From positions 1-35,953 of the forward strand of contig CAJOJB010000043.1 of NCBI GenBank assembly GCA_905234635.1: a stretch of 35,953 bases of DNA, read 5' to 3'. This DNA is from an uncultured Eggerthellaceae bacterium. GTDB lineage: Bacteria > Actinomycetota > Coriobacteriia > Coriobacteriales > Eggerthellaceae. Below the pieces are notes generated by a model. It was given only the letters and a program-made list of their open reading frames with translations. It was not told the DNA's origin and made no database searches. The translations under genes and the position numbers were made by a program. Positions 18,015 to 26,283 of this stretch are shown here, in pieces; position 1 is the first letter of the stretch; every line of letters starts with the position of its first letter.

Positions 18015-18845
18015 ATGGACAGAATTACTGCTGAAATATTGTGCAAGATTACCGACGACTTTTATGCCGCGCAGGCGCAGTCCTTTTCTGCGACCCGCCA
18101 AGCCCCCTGGGAAGGCTGGGAGCGCGTGCTGGACGAAGTTGGCTTGCACCCTGCAACGGCTGCTTCGCTCGAGCAGGGCTTGTTCCGCAATGCGGCCGTT
18201 CCCTTTACCGCCCTTGATGTGGGCGCGGGCAACCTGCGCTTCTTCAAATACTTGCGCGAGCAGCTTCCCGCTGAATGGCAGTTGGACCTTTATGCGGTCG
18301 ACAATTGCGAAGCCATGCTGCCCGACGAAGAAGCGCTTGCCAACGAAATGCCCTACGTGCGTTTTGAAAAGGTGGATGTGCTCCAGCGCCTCATTCATGG
18401 GGCCGACCTGGCGGAAGCCATCGAAGCTCCTGCATGCAGTTTGGTGACCAGCTTTGGTCTTATGCACCACGTGCCTGGCGTGGCGTTACGTGCAGACCTA
18501 CTTGACGCCCTTGTGCGGATGACGGCCCCTGGTGGTTATGTGGCAGTTAGTTTTTGGCAGTTCATGCAAAATGGAGACCTAGCGGCCAAGGCCCTGGAAA
18601 CTCACGCACGTATACTGCCCATGCTGCAACTTAACCCCACCATGCTCGATTCTGGCGACTTTCTGCTTGGTTGGCAGGACGAAGCGCCTGGTCCTGGCAC
18701 CATTCGTTATTGCCATAGCTTCACGTCCGAAGAAGTGGGCGTGCTGGCGGTACAGGTAAAAACGCAGGCGGAGGTCGTGGCGCGTTTCGAAGCCGACGGC
18801 CGCACGGGCGACTTGAACCAGTATCTTATTTTAAAGAGGCTCTAG
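18015..18845 (+). CDS. Class I SAM-dependent methyltransferase with Trm9/ALKBH8-like motifs
   Basis: N-terminus SFSATRQAPWEGWERVLDE; motif I LDVGAGNLRFFKYL; TSFGLMHHVPGVALRADLLDAL; APGGYVAVSFWQF; C-terminal TIRYCHSFTSEEV. Confidence 0.8.
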   Translation: MDRITAEILCKITDDFYAAQAQSFSATRQAPWEGWERVLDEVGLHPATAASLEQGLFRNAAVPFTALDVGAGNLRFFKYLREQLPAEWQLDLYAVDNCEAMLPDEEALANEMPYVRFEKVDVLQRLIHGADLAEAIEAPACSLVTSFGLMHHVPGVALRADLLDALVRMTAPGGYVAVSFWQFMQNGDLAAKALETHARILPMLQLNPTMLDSGDFLLGWQDEAPGPGTIRYCHSFTSEEVGVLAVQVKTQAEVVARFEADGRTGDLNQYLILKRL

Positions 18846-19952
18846 CTTCCGGGCCGATAGCCGAATGTTGGTCGGTTGCAGACCTTGCATTTTGTATCCT
18901 CGGGCGTTTGCGGAACAAAAGGATGCCCGCATTTTTCGCACAGTTTTACACTGATGGGGAAGACCTTGTAAGCTGGGCTTTCGTTGGTTTTCAGTTCGTC
19001 CCATCCGCCTAGGTTTTCATTGGGACAACTTACGTAGCACAGCCCGCACTGTGTGCATTTACTTGCGTTATGGACAAGCACTTGCCCCTCGAAGCGAGGC
19101 TCCGTTTCACTTTTTTTGCCAGGGGCTTCATCGGCAACTTCGTCGGAACTATTGTCTTCTAGGTCGGTGTAGCCTGGTATGTGGAGCTCGAGGGCCTTAT
19201 GTGGACACATCTTGGTGCAAATTTCGCAAGCTTGGCAATTGCCATCTTCAATAAGGCTTGGCCATGTAACTTGTGCGGGCGTGCCAGCCTCTTTCAGGGC
19301 GGTAGCACGACATGGTTGGGTTCTTTACGCCTTCCAGGGCCGTTTCGGCACCTGCTGCCACGCTGTTTGCGACACGTTTGGCCGCCATGCGCTTGTCAAT
19401 ACCCGAGCTGCGCATCTTGTCGGGCTGGTCGTGCATGAAGACACCCTTGGCAAAACCTTCCTTGCCCAAGAAGCGGCGCAAAGTCTGAATGAGCTCTTTA
19501 ACTTCGGCAACCATTTCTTCATGGGGGCAGCTCTTACAAGCTTCTGCCTTCAGTACCACGCCTGAAGAAAGGGCGGCTGCGGCACACAGGTCCCAGGGTA
19601 CGGTGGCCAAACAGACGCAGGGCACGTCGCAGCTTTCTTGCGCGCGTTCGCAGGCAAACGAAACGGGAGCGCTTCCTTCCAGGACGAGATTGCGAATGCC
19701 TTCAAAGCTTGTTGCGCTTTGGTTGATAGCAGCGGTGGGGCAGGCGGTTACGCAAAGATTGCAATTAATGCAGCCCGTCCAGTTGGCCTTGCCAGAATGA
19801 AGCACGATGTCTTGTGGACAGGTGTCGGTACAAGCCGTGCAGGGCGTTTTGCGCTGAATAGTGTTCAGGCAAATTGAATTAATGCGAAAGGGGTGCCGTT
19901 CATGGCTCCAGTAACCATAGGCATATAAAGCTATGTCGTCGGCAAGGGCCAT
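18842..19952 (-). CDS. Multi-cluster 4Fe-4S ferredoxin-like protein, split by one apparent frameshift
   Basis: N-terminal ORF 19248-19952 (CTACTDTCPQ, CINCNLCVTACPTAAI) and C-terminal ORF 18842-19210 (CTQCGLCYVSCPNE, CEKCGHP...CKVCNRP); the missing segment ATALKEAGTPAQVTWPSLIEDGNCQACEICTKMCPHKALELH is readable across the gap in one frame. Confidence 0.8.
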
Positions 19953-20003
19953 GCGTTCGTTCCCTCCTTATTATTCATTGTAGCATTAGCGTATACGGAT
20001 ACC

Positions 20004-20351
20004 TTAGCCGCCAAGCAAGAAGCGCTTGTAGTTTGCGCCCCAGTCGGCCATGGATTCCAGGACAGGTGCAAGGCTACGACCAAGGTCGGTCAAGCTGTAT
20101 TCCACACGCGGGGGCACTTCGGCATAGACTTCGCGGTGAATAAGCCCATTGGCTTCCATATCGCGCAGATGGCTGGTAAGGACTTTCTGCGAAATGCCGC
20201 CGATGGCACGCTGGAGTTCACCGAATCGTTTGGTGCCAGGGAGCAGGTCGCGCACGATGAGTACCTGCCACTTGTTGCCCATGAGCGAAAGCGTTGCTTC
20301 GATATTGTCTTCAGGCAGAGCGCGGAGTTTCTTTTGTTCTACGATAGCCAT
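20004..20351 (-). CDS. HxlR-family transcriptional regulator
   Basis: LSLMGNKWQVLIVRDLLPGTKRFGELQRAIGGISQKVLTSHLRDMEANGLIHREVYAEVPPRVEYSLTDLG. Confidence 0.93.
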   Translation of the reverse strand: MAIVEQKKLRALPEDNIEATLSLMGNKWQVLIVRDLLPGTKRFGELQRAIGGISQKVLTSHLRDMEANGLIHREVYAEVPPRVEYSLTDLGRSLAPVLESMADWGANYKRFLLGG

Positions 20352-20498
20352 ATCTACCCATTTCTTCGGTTACTAACTTTTAGTAAGTATACGCCCCTTA
20401 TGCCATAATGAAAAGCGATACAAACGATAGCCTGAATGCTCGCTAGCGTCCTTGTGGGTGCGGTGAAGCGAAGGACAAAGGTATAAGATTGGGGAGCT

Positions 20499-21407
20499 AT
20501 GTCAATTGATGCTCTAGAACAACGGCTTGCTGAAGTGCTCGAAGCGGACCAAATCCTGCGCAACGAACCAATGTCGCGCCACACTACCTTCAAGGTGGGC
20601 GGTCCAGCGGACTTGTTTGTTGCTCCAAGAACCGTCGATGAAATCAGTGCCTGCGTGGCGGCCGCCCAAGAAGCGGGCATCCCTTGGCGCGTGTTGGGCG
20701 CGGGTTCCAATGTGCTCGTTGCCGACGAAGGCGTGCGTGGCCTGGTTATTCATTTGGGCAAGAATTATTCCAGCATTGCGATTAACGGTACCTTTATCTA
20801 TGCCCAGGCGGGTGCTACCAACGAAGAAGTGGCTATGAAGGCCCTAGACAAAGGTTTGCGTGGCTACGAATTTGCAAGCGGTATTCCCGGTAGCATTGGC
20901 GGAGCGGCTATCATGAACGCGGGTGCCTACGACGGTGAATTCAAGGACGTGTGCGAAAACATTATTTGCCTAACGCCCGAAGGTGAAGTGCTTGAAATTG
21001 GCGTGGATGATGCCGACCTCGGCTATCGCCATTCGCTCATGATGGATAAAGGCTACGTGGTGCTCGAGGCTATTCTCGGCTTGCAACCAGGCGACACAGC
21101 CAAGATTGCTGCCAAGATTGAAGAACTCACGCGCCGCCGTGCCGAAAAGCAGCCGCTTGAAATGGGCAGCGCTGGGTCTACCTTTAAGCGCCCGGAAGGT
21201 TACTACGCGGGTCAGCTTATCGAAGAGGCGGGCATGCGTGGGCACCGCGTGGGGGACGCCATGGTGTCTGAAAAGCATTGCGGCTTCGTGGTGAACGCGG
21301 GCAACGCGACCGCCGCCGACGTCCTTGCGGTTATCCACGATGTGCAAGAAGCTGTCCTTGCTAACTCTGGCGTCCAGCTTGAACCCGAAGTAAGAATTTG
21401 GAGCTAG
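20499..21407 (+). CDS. murB: UDP-N-acetylenolpyruvoylglucosamine reductase
   Basis: TTFKVGGPADLFVAP; LGAGSNVLVADEGVRGLVIHLG; GIPGSIGGAAIMNAGAYDGEF; AGSTFKRPEGYYAGQLIEEAGMRGHRVGDAMVSEKHCGFVVN. Confidence 0.96.
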   Translation: MSIDALEQRLAEVLEADQILRNEPMSRHTTFKVGGPADLFVAPRTVDEISACVAAAQEAGIPWRVLGAGSNVLVADEGVRGLVIHLGKNYSSIAINGTFIYAQAGATNEEVAMKALDKGLRGYEFASGIPGSIGGAAIMNAGAYDGEFKDVCENIICLTPEGEVLEIGVDDADLGYRHSLMMDKGYVVLEAILGLQPGDTAKIAAKIEELTRRRAEKQPLEMGSAGSTFKRPEGYYAGQLIEEAGMRGHRVGDAMVSEKHCGFVVNAGNATAADVLAVIHDVQEAVLANSGVQLEPEVRIWS

Positions 21408-21412
21408 GGGAC

Positions 21413-21601
21413 TTCCTTATACCTCCTAAACAACAAAATCGCGTCTTAACACCAAGCTAAGTGCGCAAATGAAGCGCGCAATAACTGGGTCCGATTTCAC
21501 CTCATCCCTCCACACTCGACCCAGTAATTAAACTAGCGCGCTTCTTAACTGCGCACTTCCATTGGCTAACGCTCCAATAGTTGTTTAAGAGGCGTAAGGA
21601 A
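21413..21601. repeat. Left copy of a large palindromic element (165-bp core 21425-21589 plus 12-nt hairpin arms)
   Basis: Core is the reverse complement of 23639-23803 with 4 mismatches; flanking arms TTCCTTATACCT/AGGCGTAAGGAA complementary at 10 of 12. Confidence 0.95.
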
Positions 21602-21663
21602 TTCCTATTATTCGCTCATATCAAAACGCGTTGTGCTGACAAGAATTGCGGTAGAATAGCAAC

Positions 21664-21771
21664 GTCAGTCTAACCGAATAACGTGTGTGTCTGTGCGCTG
21701 GGTCCTGAGGACACCTGCGCATCGGCGCATGTTCACGCATCGCGATGGTTAGGCTGACACCCGTGGGTGTC
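21664..21771 (+). ncRNA. Candidate structured 5' leader RNA
   Basis: 12-bp closing stem GTCAGTCTAACC (21664-21675) / GGTTAGGCTGAC (21747-21758, one G-U), inner hairpin GGTCCTGAGGAC flanked by GCGC/GCGC, and overlapping perfect hairpin GACACCCGTGGGTGTC (21756-21771). Confidence 0.45.
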
Positions 21772-21823
21772 CTCTGTCTACCGTTGAGCGACACCCTTTA
21801 GCTAAACAGAAGGGATCGTGAAC

Positions 21824-22369
21824 ATGGCAGGCGAAAAGAAAAGCAAGAAGAATCTAATCATTGGCATTATCGCCGCATTACTTATTTTCGGCGCGATTGG
21901 AAGTTGCACTGGCGGTAGCAAATCTTCATCGAGCTCTTCTGAAGAAGAATCTTCTAGCAGTGTAACAACGGAGCAGTCTGCAAGTAATGCCAAGCAAGAG
22001 GAGAGAGTTGCTAGTAGCGAATTAGCTGAAGCTTCTGAATCTGAAGTCTCAGTCATTAAACTCGTTTCAAGCGAGATGGGTGAATATGGTCAGGAAATGG
22101 TTTGGAATGCTGGGACGGAATCTGAAGAGAAGAAAATTGTTTTCTATGTTCCAAGTGGTAGCTATACAGCAAAGAATGTTGGCACTAATACAACTCAAAT
22201 GGGTGTTGAAGAAGGTGTACAAGTAAATGAAGACGGCTGGGAAGAACCCGCAAACATAGGTGACATTCTCGTTCTTAAACCAGGGGATTCTGGCGACCTG
22301 AGTGTACCCGATGGCTGGTTCATTGAGCTTACTGATTCTGCCCAAATTGAGCTTACCCCGAAAGCATAG
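21824..22369 (+). CDS. Small putative lipoprotein with Ser/Glu-rich linker
   Basis: KNLIIGIIAALLIFGAIGSCTGGSKSSSSSSEEESSSS; conserved-looking C-terminal domain of unknown function. Confidence 0.7.
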   Translation: MAGEKKSKKNLIIGIIAALLIFGAIGSCTGGSKSSSSSSEEESSSSVTTEQSASNAKQEERVASSELAEASESEVSVIKLVSSEMGEYGQEMVWNAGTESEEKKIVFYVPSGSYTAKNVGTNTTQMGVEEGVQVNEDGWEEPANIGDILVLKPGDSGDLSVPDGWFIELTDSAQIELTPKA

Positions 22370-22371
22370 CA

Positions 22372-22584
22372 ATGGATAAAGAACTGTCTCCAATTGTTAC
22401 CTATTCCGTTGTATGCAGCATCATTGGTGCTTTGATTGGAATTGTGGTCTTGTTTGTATATGGCATTGCTCATTGGCCACTTATTGTTCGAGTTATCTTC
22501 GTAGTTGGCGTTATTGTTATTGGTTTTCTGATTGGCTTTCTTATTGGTGATGTCGCTAGGCGCAGACAGAAGAATGTTGAATAA
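22372..22584 (+). CDS. Small two-TM membrane protein
   Basis: 70 aa, two hydrophobic helices, starts 3 nt after the upstream stop. Confidence 0.6.
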   Translation: MDKELSPIVTYSVVCSIIGALIGIVVLFVYGIAHWPLIVRVIFVVGVIVIGFLIGFLIGDVARRRQKNVE

Positions 22585-22600
22585 GCGATAGGAGTTTATT

Positions 22601-22798
22601 GTGGGCCTTTCATTTCGCAAGTCAAAGAAGATTGCTCCTGGTGTGCGTGTTACGGTTAGCAAAAGTGGTGTAAGTGTCTCGGCCGGGAACAAAATTGCTG
22701 GTGTATCGAAGAGCTCCAGTGGTAGGACCACAAAACGCGTAACTATTCCTGGAACAGGAATTACTTGGCGTAAGAGTAAATCTAAGAAAAAGAAGTGA
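22601..22798 (+). CDS. DUF4236-like protein
   Basis: GTG start; MGLSFRKSKKIAPGVRVTVSKSGVSVSAGNKIAGVSKSSSGRTTKRVTIPGTGITWRK matches the DUF4236 pattern. Confidence 0.8.
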   Translation: MGLSFRKSKKIAPGVRVTVSKSGVSVSAGNKIAGVSKSSSGRTTKRVTIPGTGITWRKSKSKKKK

Positions 22799-23484
22799 AT
22801 AGAGAAAAGCTTTACAACATATTTGAAGGTGAGGGAGGGCAGGCTCTTCAATATGGACGCATAATGTCTGTCTTGATTGTTGTTTCCCTCCTGCCACTTT
22901 GCCTCAAAGAACCACCGAGCTGGCTTCTTGTCATCGAATGGGCTTGTGTTGCAATTTTTATTGTTGATTATCTCGCAAGATGGGTAACGGCAGATTTTAA
23001 GCTACAGCGCGGTGCATTGTCTTTTTTAATATATCCGTTTACGCTCATGGCTATAATCGACCTTGTTTCGATACTTCCGGCATTTATCGCTCTTAATCCT
23101 GCTTTCAGGACATTGCGTATACTTCGATTGCTTCGCGTATTACGTGCATTCAAGTTAGTTCGCTATAGCAAGGGAGCGAATGCGATTATCCATGCTTTCG
23201 TTAAGCAGAAGAGTGCTCTTAGCGTTGTTGTTGTTTTAGCACTTGGCTATGTGCTTTTATCAGCCTTGATCATTTTTAATGTTGAGCCTGATACATTCCC
23301 AAGCTTCTTTGAGGCAGTGTATTGGGCCGTGGTTTCATTAACGACTGTTGGCTATGGAGATTTATACCCAAGTACAGAAATAGGTCGCTTTGTTGCAATG
23401 GTGTCTGCATTTGTTGGTATAGCGATAGTGGCGTTGCCAGCTGGAATTATTACTGCTGGGCTCCTTGAAGAAATCTCTGATTAG
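22795..23484 (+). CDS. Voltage-gated-like potassium/ion channel
   Basis: S4-like FRTLRILRLLRVLRAFKLVRYSKG; selectivity filter SLTTVGYGDLYP; six-TM pattern; GTGA overlap with the upstream gene. Confidence 0.9.
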   Translation: MNREKLYNIFEGEGGQALQYGRIMSVLIVVSLLPLCLKEPPSWLLVIEWACVAIFIVDYLARWVTADFKLQRGALSFLIYPFTLMAIIDLVSILPAFIALNPAFRTLRILRLLRVLRAFKLVRYSKGANAIIHAFVKQKSALSVVVVLALGYVLLSALIIFNVEPDTFPSFFEAVYWAVVSLTTVGYGDLYPSTEIGRFVAMVSAFVGIAIVALPAGIITAGLLEEISD

Positions 23485-23513
23485 ATGCTCCAAAAATATA
23501 GTATTATTGGAAC

Positions 23514-23565
23514 TGCAAAAGCGCCCGAAAGGTATGTATTTTACCTCCTCCGGCGCTTTAGCATT
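23514..23565 (+). terminator. Candidate terminator hairpin
   Basis: AAAGCGCC...GGCGCTTT inverted repeat downstream of the channel gene. Confidence 0.5.
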
Positions 23566-23625
23566 TCTGAGCACTATTCCCTGTATATATTTCTTGTCGT
23601 CTGTCTATGCTCTGGAAGCAGTTTT

Positions 23626-23816
23626 GGCTCCTTGTTGCCTTAAACAACTATTGGAGCGTTAGCCAATGGAAGTGCGCTGTTAAGAAGCGCGCTAGTTTAA
23701 TTACTGGGTCGAGTGTGGAGGGATGAGGTGAAACCGGACCCAGTTATTGCGCGCTTCTTTTGCGCACTTAGCTTGGCGTTAAGACGCGATTTTGTTGTTT
23801 AGGGCAACAAGGAGCC
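23626..23816. repeat. Right copy of the palindromic element (core 23639-23803 plus perfect 13-bp hairpin arms)
   Basis: Arms GGCTCCTTGTTGC (23626-23638) and GCAACAAGGAGCC (23804-23816); core inverted relative to 21425-21589. Confidence 0.95.
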
Positions 23817-23818
23817 TC

Positions 23819-24346
23819 TTAGTTCAAGAGGTCAGCTAGTTCGGTGATGGATGTGACTTCAGTGAAGGGGCTCTCTTCTGGGTCCAGGAAGCCGTTAGTT
23901 ACCAGGTCGTGCAGCGCTGCCACAAAGTGGTCGTAGCAGCCGTTGATATTCACGATAAACACGGGCTCATGTATGAACCCAAGTTTCTTTTGCGAAAGCA
24001 CTTCGGTTATTTCTTCAAAGGACCCAATGCCGCCAGGCAGCATGATGAAGGCATCGGCTTCGCCATAGAGCAGGGCTTTGCGTTCTGCCATGGTTTCAAC
24101 AATGGTCGCGTTTTCAAGGCGCACGTTCAGCTGCTCCCGTTCGACCAGAAAGCGGGGGATAATGCCATGGACGGAACCGCCATGTTCAAGCACGGCGTCG
24201 GAAAGCGCTCCCATCATGCCTATGCCTCCACCGCCATACACGAGCGTGTGACCAGCCTGAGCCATCCAAATTCCCAAATCGATTGCAGATTGCTTAAAAG
24301 CGGGATCATTGCCTTCGTTAACACCGCAATACACCGTAATGTTCAT
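23819..24346 (-). CDS. LOG-family protein (TIGR00730-type Rossmann fold)
   Basis: MNITVYCGVNEGNDPAF...LVYGGGGIGMMGALSDAVLEHGGSVHGIIP; MLPGGIGSFEEITEVLS. Confidence 0.9.
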   Translation of the reverse strand: MNITVYCGVNEGNDPAFKQSAIDLGIWMAQAGHTLVYGGGGIGMMGALSDAVLEHGGSVHGIIPRFLVEREQLNVRLENATIVETMAERKALLYGEADAFIMLPGGIGSFEEITEVLSQKKLGFIHEPVFIVNINGCYDHFVAALHDLVTNGFLDPEESPFTEVTSITELADLLN

Positions 24347-24401
24347 ACGAGCCACCTTATGTGCAAGTTGTTGTTCTGAATGACTACAGTATAGCGCTTG
24401 A

Positions 24402-26283
24402 CTACACTGCAAGACCAAAGTCGAAGCTGCGAAGGGCGCGGAAGCGTTCATTGCTCTGCGCCAGTTCGGCGGGCGTGCCGTCCATTTCGATGGAGCCATC
24501 TTCTATAAAGATTACGCGGTCAAAGCGCTCGATGTCCTGAAGGTGGTGGGTAATCATAACCAGAGTTTTGTTAGCTGCAATTTTGAAGAGCGTATCGAGC
24601 AGCGCCGCTTCGGTGATAGGGTCGAGGCCAACCGTTGGTTCGTCGAGCAAGATGCAGCCCACGCGGGAAAGCAGCACGCGCGCCAAGGCAATGCGATGAC
24701 GTTCGCCGCCCGAGAAGCGCATGCCAGCTTCGTCGACCATGGTGTCCAGGTCCTTGGGAAGTCGCTTAACCATGTCGGTGAGTTCAACCGCATCGATTGC
24801 TGCCCAGATTTCTTCGTCGGTGGCGTCTTCGCGGCCAAGGCGCAGGTTGTCGCGCAGCGTACGATTAAACAGGTAGGCATTTTGCTGCACCACGCCAATA
24901 TATTCGTGCACGTGGCCCGCGAGTTGGCCCACTTCGGTACCGTCTATGCGAATACTGCCGGCGCTGCATTCCAGGTCGCCACGAATAAGGGACGCAAGGG
25001 TGGACTTGCCTGAACCAGAGCGTCCTAAAATGGCAACTTTCTCACCAGGGGCAATGGAAAGTGAAAGTTTATTGAGCACCTTGCGTTCGCCAAGATGTGC
25101 AAAGCTTACCTTTTCAATATCGATGCCTACTGGCTTGCCCTCCTGGGCAAGTGCGGTGACACCTTCGGCTACAGAAAGCGGTACCTGTACCTCTTCGGCA
25201 GGGGTAGTTTCAGCCTGGTTCATAAGGTCGTTGATGCTGAAGCGAACGGCGGATACGGCGCCCATAGCTTTGGTGTCCACCCCGAGGGCTTCGTCGCTGA
25301 CGCGCGGGTAGGTATTAAGGCGCACGACCGAATCGCGATAGCTATTAGGGCATGAAGGCTTCGATAAGAGGGAAGAAGCCAAGTACAAAGGCGGCAATCC
25401 AGTCGGCACGGGGGAGACCGCTTCCACCAAAGTGATGGCCCGCCCATACAAATACGATGACAGCACCAAGGGTGAGCAGCGCCATGGACGCGAGATCGTT
25501 TTTGCGATAGTACGAATTAAGTGCCGCTGCTTGCTTATGCCGTACTTCGCTTTCCTGCTTGGCTTGTTCGATGTAGTCCTTACCACGTCCAGCAAAGACC
25601 CAGTCGGTTGAACCTAAAAGGTTGTCGGTCAGGTTGGCATAGAGTTCGTTCTTGCGTGCTTTTTCGCATTCGATGCGCGCCGCATTAAACTGCACCGAAA
25701 GCATGGGAAGAATAACAGCAACAATAAGCAGGACCACGAGAATAGCCAGGCCAAAGAGCAGGTCGAATATGCCAAAGAACAGGGCGACAACCAGCAGCAG
25801 AACCCAGCCAATAACGATGGGGAAGATGGTGCGCAAATACAGGTTTTGAAGGTGCCCGATGTCTTCGGCTATCAGGCCCAGGAAGTCGCCAAGGCGGTGC
25901 GTGCTCTTGAGCTTCATGGCCTGGGATTCAAGGGCGCCATATAAACGCAGGCGCAGGTCGCTAGTCATGCGGAAGACCCAGTCGTGAGAAACGAGGCGTT
26001 CGATATAGCGCAGGATGGGCTTGCCCAGACCAAAGACTTGCACGAAAGCCACGGGTGTGAGCACCACAAAGATGCCGCCATCGAGGCGTTCAGCACAGCG
26101 GCTAATCAGATAGCCCGACGTGAACATGAGCAGGGCGGCAAAGGCAAACATGGCCACACCAAGGACCAATGCCTGAAGCAGTTCCTTGCGATACATGTTG
26201 AAGTAGGGTCGTACCCATACATCGTTTTCAGGGAGCAGGCCAAAGAGTGTCTTCGGGGAAAAGCTGCCTTTTGGTTCACTCAT
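24402..26283 (-). CDS. cydC: CydC-like ABC transporter, split by one apparent frameshift
   Basis: TM half ORF 25345-26283 ending ...FPLIEAFMP*, ATPase half in another frame continuing NSYRDSVVRLNTYPRVSDEALG...GRSGSGKSTLASLIRGDL...FSGGERHRIALARVLL; follows cydD. Confidence 0.85.

Noticed and set aside
21413-23816. Integron attC cassette
   Set aside because: Size and folded shape are suggestive, but I could not find convincing RYYYAAC/GTTRRRY core sites, no integrase is present, and the two sites are inverted rather than direct.
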